A stretch of 13,323 bases of DNA from JANPEZ01 sp031423155 (GTDB lineage: Bacteria > Actinomycetota > UBA4738 > HRBIN12), in the NCBI GenBank assembly GCA_031423155.1, contig JANPEZ010000105.1, positions 1-13,323 of the forward strand, given 5' to 3'. Positions 13,188 to 13,323 of this stretch are shown here, one piece after another. Made by a program: the position numbers and the translations under genes. Below the pieces are notes generated by a model that saw nothing but the letters and a program-made list of their open reading frames with translations, searched no databases and was not told the origin of the DNA. Within the stretch, counting starts at the first letter, position 1. Every line of letters starts with the position of its first letter.

Positions 13188-13212
13188 TATCGTATCGCAT
13201 TATCCGCCTATC
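13188..13212 (-). promoter_or_regulatory. GATA-repeat promoter/operator region of the HigBA-type operon
   Basis: On the minus strand GATA occurs four times (TATC on plus at 13188, 13193, 13201 and 13209), with steps of 5, 8 and 8 bases, ending 4 bases before the toxin ATG. GATAAT (13199-13204) is a good -10 hexamer; no convincing -35 is seen. The repeats may be an antitoxin operator overlapping the promoter. Confidence 0.35.
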
Positions 13213-13291
13213 ATGAAGAACCCTGTTCTGGGATGCCTAGAGCCGGTTTGCAGACCCCGGACGCGGGACGCTAGCGCGCGGGTACGACACG

Positions 13292-13323
13292 ACTTGGAAT
13301 AACAGCGATGTGAGCTGTGTCGG
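13292..13323 (+). promoter_or_regulatory. Edge-truncated repeat of the VWA upstream region, possible second RecA-NDp promoter
   Basis: These 32 bases align with 8257-8287 at 24 of 31 positions with one gap, ending in TGTCGG, the first six bases of the RecA-NDp motif, exactly at the window edge. The next bases should read TG, then 8 bases, then TANNNT if the call is right. No gene was seen between 13185 and the edge. Confidence 0.35.

Overview
This is a GC-rich window, probably from an uncultured Actinomycetota chromosome. Four things support that placement: many TTG and GTG starts, likely leaderless genes, actinobacterial-looking small proteins, and a close match to the RecA-independent DNA-damage promoter (RecA-NDp, PafBC-type) known from actinobacteria. 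The placement is an inference; there is no rRNA or other marker gene here. No tRNA, rRNA, CRISPR array, insertion sequence or prophage module was seen.

Layout. (a) 1-5600: the 3' end of a secreted BNR/sialidase-like gene, a PAS-PAS-GGDEF-EAL cyclic-di-GMP enzyme (minus), rraA (plus), a large secreted sialidase-like protein (minus) and a small secreted beta-rich protein (plus). (b) 5593-7151: a small four-cysteine HiPIP-like protein (minus), a degenerate receiver domain fused through a membrane helix to a Gly/Pro/His/Arg-rich tail (plus), and a YCII-family protein (minus). (c) 7240-9661: a frameshifted small gene behind a damage-type promoter, an unknown 62-residue protein, a META-domain lipoprotein, and a cytoplasmic VWA protein behind a RecA-NDp-like promoter that overlaps a perfect Crp/GlxR-type palindrome. 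(d) 9786-11353: a HipB/HipA-like operon preceded by four copies of a 12-bp operator-like element. (e) 11434-13184: a pirin-like bicupin and a HigBA-type toxin-antitoxin pair (minus). The right edge appears to cut a second RecA-NDp-like promoter.

The main new observation is regulatory. Three separate genes (the cyclic-di-GMP enzyme, the small secreted protein and the receiver-TM protein) each have an element of the form TCA(A/G)-N16-NCCGAnnn at a sensible distance from the start. This resembles sigma-28/FliA/WhiG-type promoters and suggests one shared regulon linking cyclic-di-GMP turnover to envelope and secreted proteins.

Three convergent gene pairs overlap at or near their stop codons (577-580, 3285-3288, 5593-5599). 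Both toxin-antitoxin-type operons use a GTGA start/stop overlap. The window therefore mixes compact ordinary chromosome with two toxin-antitoxin-type modules and a stress-regulated block.
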